Below are positions 50,924 through 58,710 of a stretch of DNA of 64,000 nt, in pieces. The translations under genes were made by a program, and so were the position numbers. The stretch covers positions 1 to 64,000 of the forward strand of contig JBAKBP010001598.1 in NCBI GenBank assembly GCA_037953745.1. Direction: 5' to 3'. The DNA is from Lithodes maja (Eukaryota > Arthropoda > Malacostraca > Decapoda > Lithodidae). The notes below the pieces were generated by a model. The model was given only the letters and a program-made list of their open reading frames with translations. It was not told where the DNA came from and made no database searches. How positions within the stretch are numbered: position 1 is the stretch's first letter; every line of letters begins with the position of its first letter.

Positions 50924-51335
50924 TGATTCGAGATGTTGGTACTGCTTCTGCTACTACTGGTGCTGTGATAACTTTACTAGCCCGCCTCAGCCTTTTTATA
51001 TGAAAAATAGGGGGTGTGGTCTATGTGGAAGAGAGGTGTGGTCTGAGGATTTATATACAGCCAAACATAGACCCAAACTAGTAATTATTCAATCCGTTGG
51101 CCACACCCCTCAAGGCCCAAATTGTAATCAAAGACTTTGACACCATGGTCGATCTGTAATCGTGAGTTCAGGTGCTCAACCGGCTATGGTCAAAGATAGA
51201 GTGAGGCTAATTTTGTTGTGGTGACTATAGTCGGCTGAGCAAACATACTTTTCTGACAATTGTCGCAGGGTGCTCAGCAAGCACATTTTTCGGGGGTTAG
51301 TTTTCAATGGGGAATCCGAATAGAAACCGCGACAA
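50924..51335. other. Upstream flank of acidic gene copy 2
   Basis: Near-identical to 48706-49119. No gene seen. Confidence 0.6.
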
Positions 51336-51625
51336 AACCCTTCCAGGAAGCGGGAGAGTGATCACTTGGATGGTCAAAATCCACCCACCATGGCTTGAGA
51401 TTAAATCTGGACAAAAACCCTTTCCAGGAGGCGGGAAGATGAGGTCAAACACCACTCCCATGGCTTGAAAACGAATCTGGGCCAAAACACTTTCCAGGAG
51501 GCGGGAAGATGAGGTCAAATACCACCCCCGTGGCTTGAGATCGAATCTGGGCCAAAACATTTTCCAGGAGGCGGGAAGATGAGGTCAAATACCACCCCCC
51601 GTGGCTTGAAAACGAATCTGGGTAA
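51335..51625. repeat. 70-bp minisatellite, about 4 units
   Basis: Same unit as 49120-49970 and the same exit sequence (CGAATCTGGGTAATGGGG) into the 365-aa gene fragment. Confidence 0.9.
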
Positions 51626-52065
51626 TGGGGAATTATATTGTGCTAACCATCAACTACAATATCACCCTCGTCGACTTTTTATATCCTGTGATGCTCTATG
51701 GGTACGAAAAGAAAACATGAGCAATCGCCGAGACATCTCCATCACATCCTATCCGAACTTCTTCTTCCAGACAACACTCCGGAACCGGGACAACCTCCTT
51801 CATCAAGGACGCAATATATACATCACTGGTGAGTGATGGGTACCGTATAGACGACTACATATAACACCTCGGTCGTCCATCATTATTTACCTTCCACAAC
51901 CCACCCACGATGAAATTCCTCTACCATAAGGTCATCAGAGATAATATAAACCACCTGAAACATTATGAACAGGTACTACTACGTAAAATTCTCCGGGAAA
52001 GCATTAGAAAATTCCTCAAAAATGAACGAAGCTGTGGATGCATACGAAAACAGGGATTGACCCTT
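51624..52065 (+). pseudogene. Joined fragments of the 365-aa and 216-aa genes, copy 3
   Basis: As at 49968, but the 216-aa part continues nearly to its 3' end (GAAGCTGTGGATGCATACGA, AAACAGGGATTGACCC). Several frame breaks are present. Confidence 0.75.
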
Positions 52066-52406
52066 TATCCATATATAGGGTGAACATATTTATATTTATA
52101 ATATTTAACCCTTTAGTGGGAAAACATCCGAATGTGGTAAGGGTTTGGTCGCTTCGGGACCCTTTTTTTTATTTATAGCCGTACTACTCACACCTTTACA
52201 ATACATTTTATTTAACTAAAAAACATTTTTTCTTTCCACCTTTACTCCTTCTTTGTAATGTGGATGAAGACACCGTAGAAGAATCCGGGAAAAGTGGTTG
52301 GATAATTAATATTGGCGGGCGGCAGTGTTACTGTTTCTGTCTAGAAAGGCTCCCCTGATGGGACATTTACTCTATTGTTAAATCGAGACAGGGTTGGCAC
52401 TACCGT
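52066..52406 (+). other. 3'-end module and lost-gene leader
   Basis: 52170-52250 is a shared module (GCCGTACTACTCACACC, CATTTTATTTAACT, TTTCCACCTTTACTCC). 52255-52350 resembles 55530-55613: an acidic start (DEDTVEESGK), then a decayed hydrophobic segment. No open gene. Confidence 0.5.
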
Positions 52407-52787
52407 CTATTCTTGTTTATGACTGGAAAAACATGACGAGCACTTTATGGGATTTAGGGAGATGTATGTATGAAAATGTCTTATGCTGATAATCACATTA
52501 CAATGTTGCCTCTCCACCTTGGATACGGTGTCGGTGTCCGTAGGGGGGATGTGAAATATTTCCAAAAGTGAAGAGACAGTCATTTGGTCTTTGTGTTGGT
52601 TCCTGCCAACAACATCACCGTAATAATAATGGCTAGGGTGTGGCGCTGTAAAGGTGTTTCTTCTGACAGCGTGAACCATCCCCCATTCGGAAGGAGATAG
52701 TAGAGTCAGACGTGGACGATAGCACGTGTTGCATATGAAGAGGGTATCCCGAACCGAACGCGAAAGACTGTCCCTCGGAATGACCAT
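52407..52787 (-). CDS. Possible small protein, 126 aa
   Basis: ATG at 52787. Contains CNTCYRPRLTLL and ends CSSCFSSHKQE, so a pair of Cys-x2-Cys motifs is present. It lies 118 bp beyond the stop of the RING-like gene on the same strand and could be a frame-separated tail of it. A partial copy is at 58003-58258. No promoter is evident. Weak call. Confidence 0.3.
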   Translation of the reverse strand: MVIPRDSLSRSVRDTLFICNTCYRPRLTLLSPSEWGMVHAVRRNTFTAPHPSHYYYGDVVGRNQHKDQMTVSSLLEIFHIPPTDTDTVSKVERQHCNVIISIRHFHTYISLNPIKCSSCFSSHKQE

Positions 52788-52904
52788 GGTGAGGATAGGT
52801 GGCCCCCCACACTTCCAAAGGGAGGTAAAGCTGCGCTGGAGGTAAATCCACAGTCGGCGATATATGGCAACGAACTTGTATACAGATCGTCTACTTTTGG
52901 GAAA

Positions 52905-53879
52905 TTATCTCATCTTACCGTCCAATGTGGCAATATCAATGGCGCTATTCTTACAGAAGGGACACAAGAGGAGTTCACCCATGGACACGGATCCCAACTG
53001 TCGAATCGTGTCTAGGAGACTCTTTACGATATCCAGGGCGAGCTCGGGAATACACCTGTGACATATGCGGGCATTACAGACACTCTTGGCCAGAGGTTTG
53101 GGGGTACAGATATTATATACCTTATCGTGAAACATAACCACCTCATCGTACCACAAATTCTGATCTAGACAGATGTTGCACGTAAATCGTTTGGAGATAT
53201 AAATCTGCCTATTCCAAAATATTTGTCCATTTAGGCGCATTGCAAGCGAGATCCGTTCAATGTGTCTGTATCGAAACCATCTCCCCATTAGCTTACACCA
53301 TATCCGACGGACCTTAATCACATCATCGGGGTGACACCGCGGACCCATCATTTTGTCAATCACCACCGTCATAATATGCTGGATTTTGTGGTTCCTCTTG
53401 AATAGATGGGACATGGTGCGCTGTTTTTTTGATGGTAATTCATACTCACAATCATTCAGCCATCCAATTAACCAATCTATGGTCCCAAATATATCGCTAA
53501 GAACTGTGCAGCGAGAAGTGATAATATTATAATCTGTTAAGTATTCTGTGAATTTTTCATCATCGTAATTGGTCACATCAATGTAGTCCTGAATATCGCC
53601 GGTATAGGTTAGATTGTCTCCCATCTTATATAAATTCCCCAGTTGGATAAAGACCATAAGTAACCGGTCTGAATTGTCAATCTTTGTTATATTCATTCCG
53701 TAAAGATCAAATATACTTTGAATATTCGCGGCGACCTCTAGCATCGGTCCGGGCAGCCTCATGATGGCGCATCCTCTTTCAATAACGTAATTCAGGAAGT
53801 TGGGATTCCTAAAGTGTCTATCTGCGACATCTGTCTCCAGAGGGAGATAGTTTATTGTTGGTGCTAATATCCAATCCAT
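52905..53879 (-). CDS. RING-like zinc-finger protein, 324 aa
   Basis: ATG at 53879. The N-terminal 220 residues look globular and helical (IFGTIDWLIGWLNDC, IRRIWCKLMGRWFRYRH-type blocks). The C-terminal 110 residues hold an apparent cross-brace zinc site: FTCNICLDQ (C-x2-C), then CNARICHRC (C, then H-x-C-like) and LLCPFCKN (C-x2-C). Spacing between the pairs is longer than in classic RING fingers, so the fold is probable and not certain. If real, the protein may be a ubiquitin ligase. There are no close relatives in the window. Confidence 0.7.
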   Translation of the reverse strand: MDWILAPTINYLPLETDVADRHFRNPNFLNYVIERGCAIMRLPGPMLEVAANIQSIFDLYGMNITKIDNSDRLLMVFIQLGNLYKMGDNLTYTGDIQDYIDVTNYDDEKFTEYLTDYNIITSRCTVLSDIFGTIDWLIGWLNDCEYELPSKKQRTMSHLFKRNHKIQHIMTVVIDKMMGPRCHPDDVIKVRRIWCKLMGRWFRYRHIERISLAMRLNGQIFWNRQIYISKRFTCNICLDQNLWYDEVVMFHDKVYNICTPKPLAKSVCNARICHRCIPELALDIVKSLLDTIRQLGSVSMGELLLCPFCKNSAIDIATLDGKMR

Positions 53880-54713
53880 TTCTCTAGGGCGGTGATGAAT
53901 TTACCCGTACCGTTGCTCCATTTATATATCCATACATTTTTGAGACTCCTCCCCCCACCCCTTATACATCTGTGTGAAATGTGGTATTGTTTATATATAT
54001 ATAAATAAATTCTATTTTTTAACCCTGACACCTCTCACTATTAACCCTTTCATACTCATATGACGCAGAGGTTGCCAGATTAGCAATAAGAAATAAAGTT
54101 CTCTCACTCTTATAATTACCTCCCAAAAATTAGTTTTCTGCCCACAACTAACTCAAAGACAACTGCAGAGGTTGAAGTAACTAAACTAAAGGTTTCTAAA
54201 TTCCCCTGATGGTAACAAAGGCTTTAAAGCATCCCTAATCGGCTCAAAATCGCGTCATATGTCGGAGTGGGTTAACCCTCTCACGACCATAGGATGCAGA
54301 GGTTGCCAGATTAGCAATAAGAAAAAGATTACTCTCACTGTTATAATTACCTCTCCAAAATTAGTTTTCTGCCCACAGCTAACTCAACTGCAGAGGTTGA
54401 AGTAAACAAACTAAAGGTTTATAGATACCCCTGACGGTAACAAAGGATTTAAAGTATCCCTAATAGGCTCAAAAATCGCGTCCGGATGTGAGAGGGTTAA
54501 TGTGGACCTAGTCGAGGAATCCGGGTAGAGTTTCTGGACTGGGATTCTCTCCGACTTCAAGATTGGGGGCATTGGATTCGGCCTTAGGGAGTCTCGGGTG
54601 AGCTTGCGCTTGGCAGGGGGTTGGAGAGCGGCAGTTTAGGTGGGAGCGATGGTATACGCTCACATTGGTCAGAAATAACTCCAACCACTCAGAAGATTCT
54701 CCCTCTCCCCTCC
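53880..54713. repeat. Two tandem copies of the dispersed repeat plus leader
   Basis: 54040-54265 and 54280-54500 are about 225-bp copies, minus orientation, of the repeat at 18228-18330: TTGCCAGATTAGCAATAAG, CTCTCACTCTTATAATTACC, AACTAAAGGTTTATAG. They end in AAAATCGCGTC. 54505-54713 is the leader of the 216-aa gene (GTCGAGGAATCCGGGT). Confidence 0.7.
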
Positions 54714-55364
54714 ATGAATTTCATCTCTCTAAATCCCTTGGTGAAAACAATGGAGGATATGGAGGAGTACTTATTCGATGCAGTAGACCACCAGGACATG
54801 TTTGAACGAAGAACGTCGCCGTGGGAAATGAAGGAGTGGGATTACGAGGAACTGCAAGACTTCAAGATAGAACTTGATATGGTGGATCGGCTTTATTTCA
54901 TACGATGCACGGAGGATAGTCAGGGTAGCACCTACTATCTCCTGGCCAGAGTCGTCAATAAAACTAACCCACAGAAGAGGTTATTTGTGGAATTGATGGC
55001 GGATTGTAACTATACAGGATTCTCATGTCAAGGTGTAGGGAACATCTTCATCACATCCTGTCCGAACATCTTCTTCCTGGCAACACTCCGGGACGAGGAC
55101 AACCTCCCCGTCAAGGACGCAATATATACATCACTGGTGAGTGACGGGTACCGTATTGACGACTACATAGAACACCTCAGTCGTCCGTCATTATTTACCT
55201 TCCATCATCCACCCATGTTGAAATTCCTCTGCCACAAGGTCATCAGAGATAATATGGACCGCCTGATGCACTATGAACAGGTACTACCTAAAATTCTCCA
55301 GGAAAGCATTAGAGAATTCATCAAAATTAACGAAGCTGTGGATGCATACGACAACTGGGATTGA
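54714..55364 (+). CDS. Hypothetical protein, 216 aa
   Basis: The ATG at 54714 is preferred; a TTG at 54621 would add 31 residues. Acidic, soluble-looking and probably a single globular domain: FKIELDMVDRLYFIRC, YLLARVVNKTN, NLPVKDAIYTSLVSDGY, and a helical C-terminus (QVLPKILQESIREFIKINEA). No known family. Decayed fragments of the same gene appear three times between 47846 and 52065, so this is the surviving intact member. The shared 3'-end module follows at 55440. Confidence 0.7.
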   Translation: MNFISLNPLVKTMEDMEEYLFDAVDHQDMFERRTSPWEMKEWDYEELQDFKIELDMVDRLYFIRCTEDSQGSTYYLLARVVNKTNPQKRLFVELMADCNYTGFSCQGVGNIFITSCPNIFFLATLRDEDNLPVKDAIYTSLVSDGYRIDDYIEHLSRPSLFTFHHPPMLKFLCHKVIRDNMDRLMHYEQVLPKILQESIREFIKINEAVDAYDNWD

Positions 55365-55439
55365 CCCTTTATCCATAAGTGTATAATTATGTATAATAAA
55401 AAGGTAGTAAGGGTCAATAAGTGCTGTTTTGGTCCCGAT

Positions 55440-55525
55440 TTTTATTTATAGTCGTACTACTCACACCTTTACAATAAACTTTATTTAAGTAGAAAACTCA
55501 TTTTCTTTTCCACCTTGACTCCTCT
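55440..55525 (+). terminator. Shared 3'-end module (plus orientation)
   Basis: TTTATAGTCGTACTACTCAC, TACAATAAACTTTATTTAAG, TTCTTTTCCACCTTGACTCC. Read with the 216-aa gene, it lies 75-160 bp past the stop with AATAAA in the sense direction. Confidence 0.7.
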
Positions 55526-55529
55526 GTAT

Positions 55530-55613
55530 AATGTAGATGAAGAAGAATCCGGGAAAAGTGTCTGGACAATATTGGCGGCGGTGGTGTTACTATTTCTGTC
55601 TAAAAAGGCTCCC
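55530..55613 (+). pseudogene. Remnant of a gene with acidic start and membrane segment
   Basis: One frame reads DEEESGKSVW, then TILAAVVLLFLSKKAP before it is cut by the inserted 2.39-kb segment. A decayed equivalent is at 52261-52352. It resembles the acidic tail plus membrane segment design of the membrane family but is not clearly homologous. Confidence 0.5.
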
Positions 55614-55788
55614 ACTTCTCCAATTACCACCATGGGAACGGGTTACTTCTAAGGATATTGCATTTGTGATAATGTTCACGTTTGAGGAGGAGGAGGTAAT
55701 GAAGAAAAACGAAGATGTCTGCATCCAACAATGTTTTGGTATACCTCCTAAATTTGTATTTCAGTATCCCAAGATGTCTAAAGCCTGA
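55614..55788 (+). pseudogene. 3' fragment of the 378-aa gene
   Basis: Last 58 residues of the 378-aa protein (LLQLPPWERVTSKDIA onward), same indels as the fragment at 18598. No start codon of its own. Confidence 0.75.
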
Positions 55789-56039
55789 ATGTTTGTTAAG
55801 CCTATTAGGGATATTTTAAAGCCTTTGTTACCATTAGGGAAACCTATAATAGTTAAGTTAATTTGCAACCTCTGCTGTGGGCAAAACAACTAATTTTGTA
55901 TTAAGGGGTTATTTTTGACCATGTTGATGTAACTTATTCGGATTAAAAAACTTTGATTAATTAACTGGTGTTTTTTTACTAGATTGACCATGTTTATATA
56001 ACTGGGGAGAACTGAAAGAAACCCGGGGTTCATTTTTGA

Positions 56040-56170
56040 CCTGAAACGGAACGAGGAGAGTCAAGGTGGAAAGAAAACACGTTTTCTGGTTAAATAAAGT
56101 TTATTGTAAACACGTGACCAATACGGCTCTAAATAAAACAAAAGGGTCGTATATATATAATAACCCCTAA
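56040..56170 (-). terminator. Shared 3'-end module
   Basis: Same as 19085-19205; downstream of the minus-strand 251-aa gene copy 2. Confidence 0.65.
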
Positions 56171-56216
56171 GCGGCCAAACAATATTTATTGACCCATGCC
56201 ACACATTCAGATTGTG

Positions 56217-56972
56217 TTATTTGTTTTTCACCTCAATACCAAATTTGTTCAAGGCACTAATCATCTTCTCCCTGTTGTGAAAAAGGTTCTTGAACATACT
56301 GCTCTCTTTTCGAAACTTGTTCAGGCCATTCAAGAGTGTGTTGAGATCATTGCTGTTGATAATGGAAACGTATCCCAAATTGTAAACGTGTCCACTTGGT
56401 GGTAGTGGTAGTCGTGGTAATTTAGTGTATTCATCATCCAATTTTGAATTATACTTCAACTTGACTAAAGGTGGTGGCTGCTTTCGTCGTCTGGAGACGG
56501 AACGTGTAACCATTCGCTGGCCGTCACCGTCCCTCCTAACTCCCTCATCTAATTGTTGTTCTTTGACAATATTAACTGGTTCCCTTTTTTTAGGTGTAGT
56601 AGGTTCATCATCCTTCTGTGCTGATTGTGGCTTCGGCGATGGGGTGGCAATAAAATTCCTTTTTTTAGGTGTAGTAGGTTCATCATCCTTCTGTGCTGAT
56701 TGTGGCTTCGGCGATGGGGTGGCAATAAAATTCCTTTTTTTAGGTGTAGTAGGTTCATCATCCTTCTGTGCTGATTGTGGCTTCGGCGATGGGGTGGCAA
56801 TCAAATTATCTCTCCAACTCCATGGTTCGCTATCATTAATCATGCTGGTTAAATCAGCGACGCTGTTGTCTAAATCAGCGGTATATTTCAAATCCAATTG
56901 TAGCGACTGGGGCCTCAGCACTATAAGCTTAGTAGGTTGGTTTTGGTGGGTTGGTTTGGTTGTAGTAGTCAT
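56217..56972 (-). CDS. SPKP-repeat protein, 251 aa, copy 2
   Basis: The translation is identical to the copy at 19251-20006, including three 25-residue ATPSPKPQSAQ repeats and the helical C-terminus. Only scattered silent differences are present at DNA level. Identity this complete means a recent duplication or gene conversion. Its start is 3 bp after the stop of the possible 128-aa gene on the same strand. Confidence 0.75.
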   Translation of the reverse strand: MTTTTKPTHQNQPTKLIVLRPQSLQLDLKYTADLDNSVADLTSMINDSEPWSWRDNLIATPSPKPQSAQKDDEPTTPKKRNFIATPSPKPQSAQKDDEPTTPKKRNFIATPSPKPQSAQKDDEPTTPKKREPVNIVKEQQLDEGVRRDGDGQRMVTRSVSRRRKQPPPLVKLKYNSKLDDEYTKLPRLPLPPSGHVYNLGYVSIINSNDLNTLLNGLNKFRKESSMFKNLFHNREKMISALNKFGIEVKNK

Positions 56973-56975
56973 CGC

Positions 56976-57362
56976 CTACTGGTGATGGTGGCTTGAGTAC
57001 GAGTGGTGTAAACCTTGTACCACCACCCTTATATATGTGTGTGTGTGTACAGACACCAACCCTCTAACGGGCAAACGACACACCAATCCACAAATAGTTA
57101 GTTGCACGAACGTGTTCATTTTGGTAATGTCGGGCCATTCTCTATCAACACCGGAGATACTCCCGTCTTCTTTTGCGAGTAGATTCCCCGTATTACGGAA
57201 TTGCACAGTTGAGAGGCCTTTACGGCCATCCGAGAGACGGCCAAACATCGCTTTTCGATTAGGGGACCCGAACCGTCGGGGTCTAAGAGAATCTTGCCCA
57301 GGGAACATTTTACGGTCTTGTACTTTTTGTTGACAGTGGTGGTGGTGCCATCTCTTTTTCAT
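56976..57362 (-). CDS. Possible basic protein, 128 aa
   Basis: ATG at 57362. The N-terminus is basic (MKKRWHHHHCQQK) and the middle reads RFGSPNRKAMFGRLSDGRKG. The C-terminus runs through a GT microsatellite (VSVHTHTY), which is unusual for a real protein. The upstream TTAAGGGATATAATGG resembles the GCTAAAGGG-TATA promoter. The equivalent frame in copy 1 is broken by 8 bp. Weak call. Confidence 0.35.
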   Translation of the reverse strand: MKKRWHHHHCQQKVQDRKMFPGQDSLRPRRFGSPNRKAMFGRLSDGRKGLSTVQFRNTGNLLAKEDGSISGVDREWPDITKMNTFVQLTICGLVCRLPVRGLVSVHTHTYIRVVVQGLHHSYSSHHHQ

Positions 57363-57605
57363 GGCCGAATGTGGCCATTATATCCCTTAATATATAAACA
57401 CATATCTATATAGGAAAGTTATATAAACATGGTCAATCTAGTTAAAAAAACAGTTAATTAGTCATTTTTTAATCCGAATAAGTTACATAAACAGGGTCAT
57501 TGAAGCATTCTGCTAAAGGGTTAAAACATTCTAATTTCAACCCTACCGCATAAGGCCATTTTGTCCAGCTAAAGGGTTAAAGGTTTAATTATGGGTCTGA
57601 AGCTG

Positions 57606-58005
57606 AATTTTATATCTTCACGACATTGATAGAAAGAGGTGTACAAGGTAGGAATACAGTGTCCATCCTATTATCCGAACACACCTTACATAGGTAATCA
57701 TGGGGAAATGATGACTGGTCTCGGGTCGTTTCTTCAGATTGGAGGTTGGTAGCGATGGTTTTGGGTGGTGATTGGAGGTTCTTCTTCAATGGACTGTCCG
57801 TGGGACGTTGTTGTTTCTTCTTCGGGTGTTGGAATAGAGTGCTGTGGATTTGTCGTTTTCTTCTTTGGGTGGTGGGTCGAGTGTTGCGGATTTGTCGTTT
57901 ATTCTTCGGACCGGTTCAACAATAATTCACAACGAGTATCCCTTTCCATGTCCCAAAATATAGCCTCTATGAATGGCTCCAGGTTAAAGAAGGGCAGGAT
58001 CATGG
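57606..58005 (-). pseudogene. IAP 3' remnant (RING half-site and linker)
   Basis: Copy of 20640-21045: YLCKVC, DNRMDTV and LPCT of the RING, then linker fragments with the SEEE-type repeats read on the minus strand, and the end of the UBA region. It carries no BIR domains. Confidence 0.7.
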
Positions 58006-58545
58006 CCCTGATCGGACATTTACTCTATTGTTAACTGGAGTCATGGTTGGCACTACCGCCGATTCTTGTTTATGACTGGAAAAACACGACGAGCACTTTA
58101 TGGGATTTAGGGAGATGTATGTTTGAAAATGTCTTATACTACGAATCACATTACAATGTACGGTGTCAGTGTCCGTAGGGGGAATGTGAAATATTTCCAA
58201 AAGTGAAGAGACAGTCATTTGGTCTTCGTTTTGGTTCCAGCCAACAACATCACCGTAATAATGATGCCGTCACGACACCCAATTACACCTACTGTCAATA
58301 TTTCCAAAAAGAATATGATTCATTGTTATACTATTATAGGTGGTTATATAGCAAGATTTTTTCTCGGTAGTGCCATCCAATATAGTCTACCATGAATAAC
58401 TAGAATTGGTGGTCCCTCGGCCAGAGAAATTACTTTAGATGACGCCTAAAGGGTAGATCTTAGTGAACCCAGCCAATACACCTTCTGACAGCAATGGTCT
58501 AGTATCATAGGCGCGGCCTAGTAGAAGGCCCGCTTGTTGGGCCGC
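58003..58545 (-). pseudogene. Partial copy of the 52.4-kb small ORF and spacer
   Basis: 58003-58258 matches 52354-52630 (TATGACTGGAAAAACACGAC, CAGTCATTTGGTCTTCG) and encodes MTVSSLLEIFHIPPTDTDTV with a 12-residue gap. 58260-58545 has no recognisable gene. Confidence 0.6.
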
Positions 58546-58710
58546 TTCGAGGTTATATACGACCCTTTTTGTTTCTAGAGCCGTATACTCACATAGAGTG
58601 TGCACGGTGTGGTATAATTTGTTTTTTTATTTTACAATTTGGCAACCGTGCCTGTCTTGTATATATATAACTTCCCTAAACCTTCTAAGACCACAACCCA
58701 ATACTCTACA
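58545..58710 (+). promoter_or_regulatory. Promoter region of VIT/VWA gene 1
   Basis: Begins with a shared-module-like block (GGGCCGCTTCGAGGTTATAT, AGAGCCGTATACTCACAT). A TATA box TTGTATATATATAACTTCC lies at 58658-58676, about 40-50 bp before the ATG. The second VIT/VWA gene has the same arrangement at 62175-62346. Confidence 0.65.

Larger units (their letters stand above)
55614..58005. repeat. 2.39-kb segmental duplication, copy 2 (inserted)
   Basis: Near-identical to 18648-21045. Left flank ends AAGGCTCCC and right flank starts CCCTGATCGGAC. The related locus at about 52345-52360 reads AGGCTCCCCTGATGGGAC without the segment. So this copy was inserted into a pre-existing site, with a 2-3 bp C overlap. 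Confidence 0.88.

Noticed and set aside
58639..58710. Extended N-terminus of the VIT/VWA protein from a TTG codon
   Set aside because: The extension spans the TATA box. The paralogue shows the same TATA box and the same downstream ATG.
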